64,000 nucleotides of DNA from Ancylostoma caninum (lineage: Eukaryota; Nematoda; Chromadorea; Rhabditida; Ancylostomatidae), in contig JBAJFG010000011.1 of assembly GCA_037903475.1 (NCBI GenBank), positions 393,001 to 457,000 on the forward strand. Direction: 5' to 3'. Under the pieces are notes generated by a model. It saw nothing but the letters and a program-made list of their open reading frames with translations. It did no database searches and was not told the origin of the DNA. This document shows positions 11,501-23,600 of the stretch, piece by piece (position 1 is the first letter of the stretch; each line of letters starts with the position of its first letter). The translations under genes were made by a program, and so were the position numbers.

Positions 11501-14500
11501 GTTTCATTGATAGGCGCCTATCTGTCCGTGTCCTTCACTATGTACCTCTTGGCCAGATTCAGTCCATACGAATGGTGAGCTCTTGCAGCCTTCACTCCGA
11601 ACTCACTGAATCACAATTTTCAGGTACGATATTGAGAAGATCGACGAGCGTGACCGGAGCATCGAGAATCAGAAGAACCAGTTCAGCGTGCTGAACTCGC
11701 TCTGGTTCTCCGTCGGTTCACTTATGCAACAAGGAAGTGACGTAATCCCTAGAGCTGCTGCTACTCGAGTCGTAGCCGTGATATGGTCTGCTCGTTGTCG
11801 TGATATGCTTCCCTGATCTTCTCCGCATATTTTAATTGTTTAGGTGGATGTTTACACAAATACTAATCTCTTCGTATACAGCTCAGCTTGCGGCGTTTCT
11901 CACTGTCGAAAGGATGTCCACTCCAATAGAAAGGTGCGTCCGTGGGTGCTGGCACTCCTATAGTTCAGAGAGCTTCCTTTTGCAGTACGGCCGATTTGGC
12001 CAGTCAACAGAAGATTCGATACGGCACGCTGAAGAGTGGGAGCACTATGGATTTCTTCCGGGAAAGCAGAATTCCCATCTATGAGCGCATGTACGTGCTT
12101 CCTTTGATGAGTTGTTCACTGATGAAACTTTTGATAATGATATCAAGAAACATCTCCATAACATTGTACGGTTTCGCTGCTCTTAGTTCTTAGTGAGCCT
12201 TTTGTATAATAGTCTAGATAAATTGGAAGCGAAGGAGATAAAGGATATATAAAATCTTCATGTGCATTTCAGGTGGTCCGTCATGGAGTCCTCTTCTCCT
12301 CCTGTTTTTGTGAACAGTTCCAAGGTGAGCTTCAGTGCACAAAACTCTGCATTTTCATTCCTTGCAGTTCTTATTTATTTCATCTCTTGACGCCTAAATA
12401 TTATGCATGTCCTCTTGAAGGTTTGGTTTTTAGGAAGGAATAGCAAGGGTGAAAGCCGGCAACTACGCCTACATGATGGAATCATCTATGCTCGAGTACT
12501 ATATGGAAAGAGACTGCCAGCTTCAAAGCATAGGAGGTCTGCTGGATTCCAAGGTCAGTTTCCAGCTGAAACGCTCACCTGGAAATGTAAAGATTGTCTA
12601 CCTAGGGCTATGGAATAGCACTCCCGAAGGGATCTCCGTTGAGGGACCTACTGTCTCGTACAGTGCTTCAGCTCCAAGAGAGGACTATTTTAGAAGCATT
12701 GAAGAATAAGTGGTGGCGTGATATGAGGGGTGAGGCTTACTACTTACCATTGGCTTCATATTTTTCCCCAGTGTTCTGCTAAAAGTACAAAACCTAAAGA
12801 GAATTTTTCTTTAGAAGGCCCATCTTGCGCGCTTGCAGCGGAAACTTCTCGAACTTCACCACCACAGAGTGTTTTTGGTTTGTTGGGAACATGCGGAGTT
12901 TGAGGAGTGCTCTCTTCTTATTATTTTTCGGTTTTTTCTTTCTAGGTATATTCTACGTCTTGATTACGGGCCTTATTATTGCAATGCTAATGGCCTTCGG
13001 AGAATACTGCATTGAGTCAAGACACGATTCCTTCCGTCTTAAGCTCACCGTGCTGGGAAAGGTGGGGTGTCTGAAGAACTCGATTTCGAGTTCATCGGTT
13101 AACACTCGTATACTAGGTACGCGACTGGTGGCTGGGACTTTCCGGACCAGAAAAGGCCGAGAAAGCTCGGAACAAGCTTCGAAACATGCAGCTGGACACA
13201 GCTGGTCAACCATTTCCGAAGTGAGTTTATAATTAGACAGTGGAAAGCAGTTTTAATTGGACCTGAGAACTTCGGCGTGTTTAATGCCTTACAGATGCAT
13301 TGACTTGTGTGGATGATTTGCAAAGAAACAGTTTCTTCGATACGGGTTATATCCTCAAAGTTTTCCTCCCCTTTAGAAACGGACAAGCTGTTCTTCCAAT
13401 ATGGTGAATAGTTTTTGATCTACCATCACTGAGTGGGTGCAAAAGTAAATTCGAGCAATCGCGCGCTACTTTAGATCTCTTACTTCTCTTTTGGTGGAAA
13501 AAATGTACGTACTCGCTTGCTTCCCGAGAGAGTGGTATTATTGCGAATCCAGATGTTGACAGGAAATCCGTTAGTCTAGAGGCGGTAGTTCTGTGGACAT
13601 AATCTGTATAACTCAAGAGAGAAGAAGAAAGTTGCAGGAATTTAGATGGAATTATCAGTTGATTTCTCCTAAGCAGTTTTCTCTTAGGCATATCGTACCC
13701 GTTCCGAATTGGAGGGCAATTTAATGCAGAACACAGAAAGATGCATGCGCCATCACTGCTATCAGATTTTTTTTTCAAATCTTCGTCTCTTATCACTGAA
13801 TCCAGGAATCGTTCCTCTAATTTCTACTCATCGTATACGTCAAATGTTATTTGAGAACCCGAGATTATGCTGAAATCTCGGTGATGAAAATTTTAGTGGG
13901 GCTGCCATAAACTGCAGTGAACTGAACAATTCAGTCATCAGCTATCCATATTCACTGCCCTCTCCCACCATCTCTCTCCGCTGGTCGAACTTCCTTCAAA
14001 AATATGAAAAAAAAACGTATTCGTTACTCAACGATTAGCTATTTTCTCTTATAACTACGGAGTTGTGATACTCTTCTGTGTCACTGCTTCCGTGGTTTAC
14101 TGGTCAGTGCATCTAGGGAGAGCTTGGAGTTTTCGAAGCGTTTTTGCACCTTCTCAGAGATTGTTCTTGGTCTTTACACAGGGTCGGTCATAAGTTATTG
14201 TACATTGCTTGCTGGCTTATTTCTCTGCATTAATGACAAATTTTTCGCCGTGCTAATTGTAATCTAATATTGCTGGATTTGAACTACATATTTTCCAAAC
14301 ACAAACACGACTCAAAAAGTTGAAAGATGGCCGAGAAGCTTGTGTGGGATGTTTCAGTGCAGATTGTTGGTGCCACCAAATGTGCCAAATCAGCACGACG
14401 AAACAATAAGAAGTACGGCTTTGACGATGATTCGAGTACGGACCTGAGTGGGTGAAAGCATCGCCTATTGTTTTCGCTGACGATTGGGAGATGATTATAT

Positions 14501-17500
14501 ATTAGGTTAAGGAATTATAAATGTCCGCTGCATTCGTTTTCCTTTCTTCCTCTATTTTCCCCAGTGTCATTGTTTTTGGCGAGGCATGTATATTCATTGA
14601 AAGAACACTTCATGGCGCTGCAGAAGATATGTGATTTGTTTGGTATTCACCGATGTTTCACTTTTGAAAGATTATTTTTAATTGATGGCCCACCTACTCA
14701 AGGCGAACATTTTAGATACGCGAGCCGCCATCGGCCGAATCCTTCTCTGCCGTGTAAAGAGTCGCCATTCCACTTATAGAAACACTTATAGTGTCAGATA
14801 ATAGAAGACTATGTCTTGAGCACGTAGACAGAAAATTACTCCTGCTCAGCGACGTACAGCAGCCTGTTCCAACACGTTAATCTGATGGTCACGAATGGAA
14901 GGTGACACTGCGTTTGCGGTAAAATGTGAAGGGATCGTTCCATTTGAGGATGATGAGTCCTGGTCAAAAGTTTACTACTGATCTCTCTGCGCAATATCAG
15001 AACCGCCTGGGCCAAGACCTCCACCGTCATGGTATCAAAATGGCGGCTACAAAACTTATCCATGACACGGTCCAAACGACACATCGCGAAAATGACCTAG
15101 AGGAGAACCAAAAAATAACGGTGGGGAGCACTTCTTCACCCGCCTCCTAGTCCAGGATCGGCACTATCAGATTAACACTTGTCCCCGCCGATGCAGCGTT
15201 CACTGAAGGAGGAGAATTTTAAAAACTGCGGTGGAGCTAAAATTTGGGTGGGTCTCTACGGCGTCTCAAAGCTCTTTGATTTTGTCACGGAGGGCACTCG
15301 TTCATTTTATGGAGGAAGTAGAAGGGTCATGCAACAATTTGGGAAATACCCCTTGGATGGAGTTCTTGTAATATTGTCGTGGTAGTGTTTCTAATTTGAA
15401 GGTCAAACGGACATTTATAATTCCTCAACCAATATTAGGTTGTCAAGTATGAAATGTCCGATTTAATGAGCGGTCAGTTTGACAGTCTCTATCTTCGAAG
15501 ATTTACTAGATCTCTTCTCAATGACGTGAAATCGTGTCATTTTGGAACATAGGTTCCATTTTCCAGCCATTCGAGCTGAGAAAACTGGGAACATCAGGGT
15601 AGTGTTAAGGGACATTCGGCTAGTAAATGCACTGAACTGCATTTGCTTGGGAAGTTCCGCTCAGGTGACATGAAGCTACAGGTACTCAAGGCAATATGAC
15701 CATTAGAAGTGGTTCGGTAAACAAATTTTTCCCAGTTTGACCCCCAAAAACTGGTGCCATTTTTTGACCATTTTTCACAAATCCACGCTGCTCAAGCCAG
15801 GTGAGCAGGGGTGAGGACCCACCAGCCACTGACTGTATTGAGCAAACCTTGCTCTATTTGACCACAACTCCTTTCTAAGATTAGCTCACTTCTTGCTTGA
15901 GAAAATTTCAATTTTCAACATGATATTGGAAACGCTCTTGATTGATTGCTACTAGCTTTCCATGTTTCCAAGCTGTTGGCGCAATCGAGCTGCGGTTAAG
16001 ATGGCAAGGCTGTGGGGTTAGTATAGGAGCATATTCGGATATCTTATACTGCATCTTGCTTTAGAAACAAAACTCGAAATCTTCTCATCCAAAATCGGAC
16101 ATTTCATACTTAACGACCTGATAAAATCGACATGAAATCCTCGGTAATAAGGGCAGAGAAACGAGGCTGTCCCAGAAGTAACTCGGGGGAGAAAGCCAAC
16201 CCTCATATTTGGAGAGCCACAGTTGGCCGTCAGCATGCCTATTCGTGCACTTTCACATCATTTTGACGTACTTTGATCTAGCTCTCAGATTACCTCTAGT
16301 AACTTGTTACTGTTCTGTTAAATTCTGTAAATCAATGGCTTTTTACCCGAAATTATTGGCTATCACTGGTAGCTTGTAGTAGCCATAGTTTTTCCTTCCC
16401 TGTTTCACCTACTGCAGATAATTGGGTCCGTCGCTGCGGCTCTATGTGGAAAGGAGGACAAAGTTTACTTTCCCGACGACAACCTAGGTCACACATTGTG
16501 AAGGGGATCCAGCAAAAGCTTCAAAGCCGGGGATGGCACGTTCTGCCCCATCCACAGTACTCATCAGATCTGGCGCCAACAGAGTACCATATGTTTCTGT
16601 CGCTGTCCAATCAAATGCATAGGAGAAAAATTCGACAATATGGAACAATTCGAAAAGTGGCTCACAGAGTCTTTTGGCTCAAAACTCCAGGATTTTCTGT
16701 CCAATTGAGATGCAAAAATTACCCGATAAACAGCGATAGTAATGGCGCATATATTTGTTAATTGTTGGTTGTGTTAAAGAAGAAAAATAAATTTGAATAA
16801 AAAATAAAAAATGGCGGGAAACTTTTCTGACAACCTAACAACATTTCAAACGTTCCTCAATTCTGCATACAAAAAAAACAAGACAATTCATGGGTATTTG
16901 GCGGTTAAATAAGTTGGCAAACGTTGTGCGATCGCTTATGGTCCACCCTCCGTATGAGTTGTTGTGCGCATTCAGTGTCATTTTCTGTGCGAAAATGTCG
17001 AGAGAACGGTTGTGTTTATGTTTGCTCGGATGCAGCATTGCCTTAATTCGGCGCCAGCAGCAGTAGCTACCACATCATTCCAGTAGGTAAGGTTCATACT
17101 ATACGTATGATTCTCCTGAGGAACACTAGTTCTTCTCATGGATGTATCTCCTACTAGCGCTTCCGAAAGCAAATTTCATCAAACCTTGCTCACAAGAATA
17201 TTTTTATAGTTCTGATTCCCTCGAATTACAAACGGTGACTATTTCCTCATCTATTGCTTCTTCGACTTGTTTGAAGATGTAATTCCATGACGTTCGTTCG
17301 CCTATTTCATATAGCACATTAATGGGGGGGGGGGGGGCGAGGCAATGTCAGTCTCTTGAAATCTGTATTCTTGTAAATCTCGCTTGAATCTCAATTAGTC
17401 CGCGAACATAAAACCTAGGCGCTTCGATTTGTTCATTAAAAATTATTCAAAATAGCGTTAGTTCCTATTTTGCTGCGTAAAGTAGCAGTTCAAGATACAT

Positions 17501-18329
17501 GCGTAACTCCATTGTGTTTAGTTCATTTTAATGAATATAGCATAGTATGATGTTCATCTGTGCAATTCTTCTTCTACTTTCCGGTGTTCATCTGTCCTAT
17601 TTGCTAGCTTTGTGCTGGTTATGTGCTTCTCGCTCCACTTCCGCACTCCGCTCAGGGATTCTGTAGGCTCTGCTGCTGTTGGTGCCCTTCCAGTGCGGCA
17701 CATTTGTCGAGTAGACTTGGTTTTGCGAATTGCAGTGAATCGTAACGATCAGTTCTTCTGCAGAAGCTTTGGTGATTTCGCTCGCCTCAAATTTCGCGGT
17801 TTATTCTTTCTTGTGCTACAGAGCATACTTAGCCATGTGCATCCATGTGTTTTATAATTTCTCAGGAGCTGGCTCCGAAGCGTTGTGACCTCGTTGTCAA
17901 TCTGAGTGGTTTAGAGGCGTGGTCTTCAGAAGTCTGTGAAGCTGCGACGGGTGTCCAGTGTGTTTGCAGTTGCTCGTTCTCGTGCCAAGTACCGTCCTTG
18001 TGATCTATGTGGTGCCTACTTATTTTGCTTACGTCCTTCAATTCCTATGTTCTTGTAGGGGTCGTATTCGCTTTGTAAATGTCAAATCACGTTGCAGCCT
18101 TCTGACACCTCCTTCCGGAGAAGAGCAGGTGTGCGTCGTTCGCGATGGTTCGCGGCGGCGAACGCGAGCCGGATCGACAATCAGCCGCGAGGGCCTGCGA
18201 CGTCTGAGTCGCATGTTGCCCGCCAATCACGAACAGCTCATCCATCTGCGCCTTAGGGACAAGGAGTCCTTGTCTGATGTCAACGCAGGATCTCATGGAA
18301 ATCTTCTAGATGTCAAGACTCGTTTATAG
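8502..18329 (+). CDS. Ionotropic glutamate receptor, kainate-like GLR type (5' incomplete)
   Basis: Ligand-gated cation channel of the postsynaptic or sensory membrane. Visible exons: 8502-8636, 9509-9614, 9672-9742, 11456-11574, 11624-11785, 11844-11933, 11986-12090, 12273-12324, 12434-12553, 12606-12729, 12815-12877, 12946-13061, 13117-13220, 18098-18329. They join in frame over 1599 nt (532 aa). In order they encode ligand-binding half S1 ([33 protein letters not shown] with the binding arginine), M1 ([18 protein letters not shown]), the pore loop ([15 protein letters not shown], glutamine at the Q/R site), M3 ([16 protein letters not shown]), S2 ([15 protein letters not shown] and a MMESSMLEY glutamate), and M4 ([20 protein letters not shown]). 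The tail ends KTRL. The amino-terminal domain and start codon are not in view. If the last donor at 13221 is not used, a TGA at 13222 ends the protein instead. A polyadenylation signal lies at 18770-18775. Confidence 0.9.
13225..15434. other. First part of the long last intron of the receptor gene
   Basis: No coding signal recognised. An open frame on the minus strand (13347-13796) has no family motifs and lies wholly inside the intron. Confidence 0.5.
15435..16838 (+). mobile_element. Inactive mariner-type transposon
   Basis: The left end TTAGGTTGTCA (15435) is mirrored by the right end, which reads TTAGGTTGTCAGAAAAG on the minus strand (ending 16838); a TA precedes the left end. Near 16440-16700 the plus strand encodes the C-terminal mariner transposase signature: [20 protein letters not shown], containing the third catalytic aspartate. 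The preceding D-N-A-R-P-H block survives only in another frame (DDNLGHT), so the frame is broken, and the N-terminal part is not readable. It lies in the last intron of the receptor gene, in the same orientation. Confidence 0.8.
16839..18097. other. Second part of the long last intron of the receptor gene
   Basis: Contains a run of about 14 G near 17326-17337. No domain was recognised in the frame at 17612-17857. Confidence 0.5.
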
Positions 18330-19243
18330 CGTCGGGACCAATTAATGATTCGGCTGTTTTCATGCCTAGGACCGGATAACGTACTACAGTATTAATTTGT
18401 ACAAATAGAAAATTTAGAGCGATTTAAAATTTCGAATATTTGAAAAAGATAGAGCAGTGCGGCCCCAGGTGAGAAGGGCTACAGAGCTTTCTCTTTCCCA
18501 AATATTTAGGCTCTCACCTTTCGCGAAATCAAATGTCCGCTCAATGTTCCGTCCTACGCTATTCGGTCCTAAGCATAGTTATTTTCTCAATGTGTCGTTC
18601 TTGTTCTCAGATATAATATAACGATGTCAAATTTCAAATTTGTGTGTGCAAAGTTGTGGTACTACAATATGCGTGAGCCAAGCTTGCTTTTCAGTTGAAT
18701 AACGCCTTATTGTCCATTCTACTCGTCTTTTGAAGAAATATTATCGACGGAATATCCTGTTGTTTTGTTAATAAATCTTACAGTGAGCAGTATATAGTGA
18801 GTTGCTTACAACTGTTCAACCTCTGAAAGATGTTGGGTAGTTAATAATTGGCTTCGATAGAAAAGTTCCATCGCATACACGAGAACGCGGAAACTAATGG
18901 AGGCTCAATGTACTAAAAATGCTTTATAAACCCTCAGAATGGCAGCGAAAAGGGCAATGAATCCATAGCACATTTCACAACACATTTTTACCTTGAGAAT
19001 TTGGTCTAGCTAAAGTATTCGCTTGTTTTGCAGAAAAGACAGATGAAAAGCTGGAGCAAGAGCAAAATGATGAAAACATCGGTTTTCACTCTGGCCTAAT
19101 TCCTTATTTTCTCGCGGTTTTCATCGAAGTTTTCACAGATGTTTACTATATTAAAGGTCTTTAAAAACATCAGTTATACTTTAGTCAAACCATGAGAGTT
19201 CTCAATGTAGGCCTCAAGATGCTCGGTTGCCGCATAGTCTTAA
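18330..19243. other. 3' flank of the receptor gene and spacer
   Basis: Starts with the likely 3' UTR of the receptor (AATAAA at 18770-18775). A short inverted pair (CCTAGGACCGGA-like near 18366 and its mirror near 18568) hints at a small old repeat. Nothing coding was seen. Confidence 0.5.
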
Positions 19244-19633
19244 AGGCAGCACCCGTCGAAATCCTCGACTCCGTGTTAAACCGTTAATAGTGGAACACAC
19301 TCTTCGCACATCACACAAGTTCAACGAACACAAGGAATCGTAACTTACACGAGAAAAAAATCCAAATCGAAGTCGCTAACACTGCGAACACGGCTGCGTT
19401 GCATGCGACAGCGCACACAAAACGCGGTCCCTCGGTGCAAGAGTGCATGCCGTTCGCGTGGCGGGACCCATGACTGTCAAACGGAGCGCGCTTAGTCGCA
19501 CGGGAAACAGCACCAAGATCTAATTTCTAATATGTTTCGCGTTTTTCACTGCTGGATGTAACTTCCAGGTCCCTCAAAACCTCAAACTTCGGCAAAATCT
19601 CGGCGAACACGAAGATTTGAGCGGGTGATGTCT
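19244..19633. mobile_element. TTAA-flanked MITE, older copy
   Basis: TTAA at 19240-19243 is followed by AGGCAGCACCCG; the far end near 19633 reads as a decayed mirror (CGGGTGATGTCTTTA). The terminal sequence matches the better preserved element at 42216-42637, and both contain a GGGACCCAT-type core in opposite orientation. No coding capacity. Confidence 0.55.
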
Positions 19634-19668
19634 TTAGGTTTGCAATCTTCGGCCTCCTCGCAGCTCAT

Positions 19669-19743
19669 CTACACGAGGTAAATTCTAGCCTGCAAATTCC
19701 ACAAGATTTCGTGCAGAGGTCTACACGAGGTAAATTCTAGCCT
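19669..19743. repeat. Short direct repeat, 23 bp twice
   Basis: CTACACGAGGTAAATTCTAG plus CCT occurs at 19669-19691 and again at 19721-19743, with 29 bases between. Confidence 0.85.
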
Positions 19744-19898
19744 AAACTCTAGTGTAGTCCTATATTTTTGTAGCAGCAAGCTAAAGGTCTGCGCTAGATA
19801 AGCATGTCCAGATAGGAGGAAGCCAGCAGGAGTGAGGAGTATCCGTGAACGCGTTGAAGTCACGAAAGTGAGCTGTCGACTAAGCATTAACATATCGA

Positions 19899-21137
19899 CA
19901 GGGTGGCTGTTAAGTATGGTTTTTTAAATCATCAACTCTATAAAAGTGAGATGTCGTATAATCATAATTGTTATGTTTTTCGTCTAAGCATCAGTTCCCA
20001 TCAGCCAAGGTACTGCTCGAGTTCTCTTCTCGCCTTGATGCAGGCCTTCAGTCACTTCTTAATTGAAGCGATGGTTCTCGTCGATCTTGCTCCGTTCCTG
20101 TTTGGAGACGTTCTCGTCGACCTTGCTCCATTCCCGTTTAATTGCTTTCTTCACGAAATTGACGTTGGTTTATTGTCGACACCTTTGTCTCGAAGATGGT
20201 CCAAATAGAGTAGTTCATCGGGTTGAGATCGAGAGAATTCGATGACCATAATTCCTTGCTCCAAAAATCAGGGGAGGGCTTCGCAAAATGCAAGTGTAAA
20301 TTTTGAGAAGCGGGAGCCCAGCACCAGTAGCACGAACCGTTGTGTGCCAAAGTGTCTCGTCTCCGGGGAAGCTGCACATTTTGAAAAATAGCTTTCTGTT
20401 AAAAATTAGCGACGATCCTGATTCTAGCGGAGTAGGTCCTTCCGAGGTTACTCCAGCTTAGGCCAAGACAGATTTCGGAAACATGGATCTTGTATACCCC
20501 TTCCTCTTCTCTGACTTGCTGTTAAAGGATGAAAATAGCAGCTTCTGATTCTGATGGTTGCATGCCGCCTCAACAATAGAAATCTTTTCGTCTGCAAATA
20601 TGATATTGCGGAGAGGCCATTCTGAACCTCCTCCAACAACTTCTTAGCTTTTCCAAATGTTTCCTCCTTCATCCGATCTAAAAGAGCTTACGTTTCACAA
20701 TTTCCCTCACAGTTTTCCTAAAGATATGCAGGTCGGAAGCAACTCGCTGGATGCTGATGGTATTGTTCCAAGCGACCCTTTTTTGGATGATTTTACAGCA
20801 ACGTTTCATGTTGACGGATGTGGCCTTCCTGGTTCCTGGAGCGAAACAAACGTTACTTCTTTCGCTGTACTGCTAAGCGATCTTCTTGGCAGTCGAGGCA
20901 GCCATGCCGAGAAGTCTTGTAATTTCAACCGCTTGTAGTCCATTTCTGAGGGCAGCTATTGCGGTACGGTACGCGCTTCGCTTCATTACTTCAGAAAGAG
21001 ATTAAGAATGATGACCAAACTTTATGTGCCATCTATACCCCATCTTCTATCATTATCATTGCTTGAGATATGCGATATCTTAGTCTTATTTTGCTTGAGC
21101 TTTGCAAAGTGGTGATCCATACCTAACAGCCACCCTG
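19899..21137 (-). mobile_element. maT-type (Tc1/mariner superfamily) transposon with both ends
   Basis: The termini are CAGGGTGGCTGTTAAGTATG (19899) and, on the minus strand, CAGGGTGGCTGTTAGGTATG (ending 21137), nearly perfect 21-bp inverted repeats bounding 1239 bp. The minus strand carries a decayed transposase. It opens near 20986 with a helix-turn-helix start (MKRSAYRTAIAALRNG...ITRLLGMA), and ends near 20180-20290 with the DDE C-terminal block (WSKELWSSNSLDLNPMNYSI). There a proline is replaced by leucine and D-Y by N-Y. Several stop codons (the first near 20875) and frame changes make it non-autonomous. Size and ends match maT elements known from Caenorhabditis. Confidence 0.85.
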
Positions 21138-22270
21138 TGATTCCTTGATTGGTAGTTAATTACTGATTTCACCCTTTTCACAACAAAGACTACAACGTAT
21201 GAATCCTTGGTCGTTTTCGGTCCGGCTCTTCTGGAGAATGATTCAGCAAGTAATGCAGTAGGATGTTGCTATCTCAGGTAGCTGCCTTCAAAAATTATTA
21301 CAAAGATTATTATAGCCTAGAAAACTTGGGAGTTTCTCGATTTTGACGAATCTAATTTTTTCAATAGCTACCATCCATAAACTTAGAAATGGTTAATGAA
21401 CACGAAGAAGTTTACGAGATTTTACGGTGATAGCAGAAACAGCACGTTAGCTGTAATATGTGCAAGAAAGCCAGCAATACTGGCACGGATAATTACTAGT
21501 AGTATTTCAGTATACAGTATTTACCACCCTATTGCGCAATTATCGACACAGATCAGAATCGCTTGTATCGCACGACTTGCACGAGGGGGATCGCCACGAA
21601 TAATGTAGGTGTCTGTTGGATCGTGAGATATGAATTTTTATGTATGTAGTGAAGGAGGGCGGGAGACAGGGGTCAGAATCGGTAAAATTGATTTTTCAGA
21701 AAATGGCGAACTGGCATTGCACTAGAGGGTACTGAGTCGTAGGTTACATGTGTCGTGTGTGTTTGTCCGTTGGATCATGAGATCTAAGTAGTTACGAAAA
21801 AAACACACAAACACGGAATTTTTTCTGTACATGTGGTGCTTTTTGAAAGGTTCAGAAGATCTTTCCAAGAGTGATGGGAAGAATCAGCAGTAACGTCAGA
21901 GAGCAGGTGAAACATTCGCAAACACTCAATCTATCACGATTTAGCGGCCTTCAGAGTTGTGCCGCACCACGCCGCACTTTATGATGAGAGATAGGGCACG
22001 GTATCGCTGAGCGAGCTCGTGCGGCAAGTGCCACGAGCAAGGGGGCATTCATAGAGTTCGCTCGGCGAGCGGAGTAAAATGATATGGGGTATTCGTTGCT
22101 GCGCGGCAAATCCAGCGCAACCTCCAGAGCGAGATGTTTCCCGCGCATGGGTCACTTCTTACTCCACGCCGGTAGCCGGAAAATGTATGAAAGCAGCTTC
22201 AGAGCGTTTTTTGTGGCCCTGAACGCTGCTACGATTCTTCTCCGTGTCCTGCAAAGCTGAAGTCTAGCCG
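21138..22270. other. Spacer, no gene seen
   Basis: Short open frames only. Two similar stretches (GTTGGATCGTGAGAT near 21613 and GTTGGATCATGAGAT near 21769) suggest an old internal duplication. Confidence 0.5.
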
Positions 22271-23600
22271 GGTGTGTTTTTCAAGACTTCAGAATAGACA
22301 CTATGTATATGAGCTGGCGATGTTGCGAAACCTGTATCCCAGTTGGGAAATTAGCAGTGCTTAAGATCATCCCTACGCAATTCTACGTAGATAGCAGCAC
22401 CTATTTCGCTATTTTGCCAAGTTCTATAAGGTTCTATAAGAGTTATTTCAAGTTCTGTAACATTACCCCAACAAATGTCGAAGTACTCCTTTTACATAGT
22501 GGCCGAAAAGTATGGGTGTCACATTGAATCATATTTTTCTTCTACTAGCCGCAATCATTTCATCTTCTCTTTCTATCATCTACGCAAGCCCATGAAAAAT
22601 AGTTTCCGAAGAAATTTCAGAGGTTGCCCCATTGGCTTCGTTACACGCTTCCAAACTTTTTTCACGCTACTCATTCTGCGCCGTAGGTCGTCCGAACCAA
22701 TTTCTGATCAGGATTGTCTGAGTTCGCGCAATAGATTTTCTACGTTGTGATATTCTCGTTCATCATTTTCCCTTCAAGGGAAGCTCACACGGAGAGATCC
22801 ATGGTATTCCAATCTCGAGAGCAGGAAGACCGTTGATTCTTCGAGGAAGCCGAGATTGCATCGTCCGAGTAGACAATGGTTGCTTCTATTCTTTCGTTTG
22901 GAGAGTTCGTTCTGCATAGGAATCGTGTTGGCGTTTTTCTGCGCCCATGTTACGAGTACGTTTCCATCAATTCTATCTTGGGGTTTTCGCATTTGCGGTC
23001 ACTTCTCTGCAAACGGTCACACCTCCAGGGAAACAACAACTTTGTGACAAGCCTTTTCTGTGAAAAATTTCGTTCATCTTTATTGATAAGCTGGCTGTCG
23101 TTATGAGGGCCGAGTACTTTGGAAAGGAAAACTTTCTTATGAACGTACGATACACCTTCGATGCGGCGCACGTGGAACCACCCACTAAATTTCTTGAGTC
23201 TGTCAGCTATGACGACAACGGCTAGCTTCTATCCCTTGCAGGGGCAACGGCAGCGAGTTCGCAACTCTTCACTAGCATTTATTTGAACGGGATAACGTGT
23301 AACTGCCAATTTTTGTCAGATTGTTAAGACCCACCCCACCAGTTCGGCTTCTTTTTGATGATCGCAGAAATCCTCCCTGTGTACACCAATGGGAGACGGC
23401 CGGGTTTCTTTCTCATGATAACATTTCATCCTGTCTTCCATAGTTTGGTGATCTCTGCGCTGTGTACACGTGAGTATCTAAGTTTTCTTGCTATTGCTGC
23501 AGTGAAGTCTTCAGACTGCTCGAGGCGAACAATGAATTCGTGGAGGAGAAACGCTCGTATGACTTCAGGAAACTGAATAAATTGTAAGTCAAAAGAAAGA
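22271..23600 (-). mobile_element. Possible second, strongly decayed mariner-like element
   Basis: The minus strand near 23400-23575 reads like a mariner-type N-terminal DNA-binding region (FPEVIRAFLLHEF, followed further on by MRKKPGRLP), interrupted by a stop. Downstream frames on the same strand are open but unrecognisable. I did not find terminal inverted repeats, so the limits are approximate. Confidence 0.3.

Noticed and set aside
12825..13232. 135-codon frame over the M4 region read as one exon
   Set aside because: It runs through two introns (12878-12945 and 13062-13116); only part is coding.
13347..13796. 149-codon minus-strand frame
   Set aside because: Lies inside the receptor intron, with no recognised motif and no splice partners.
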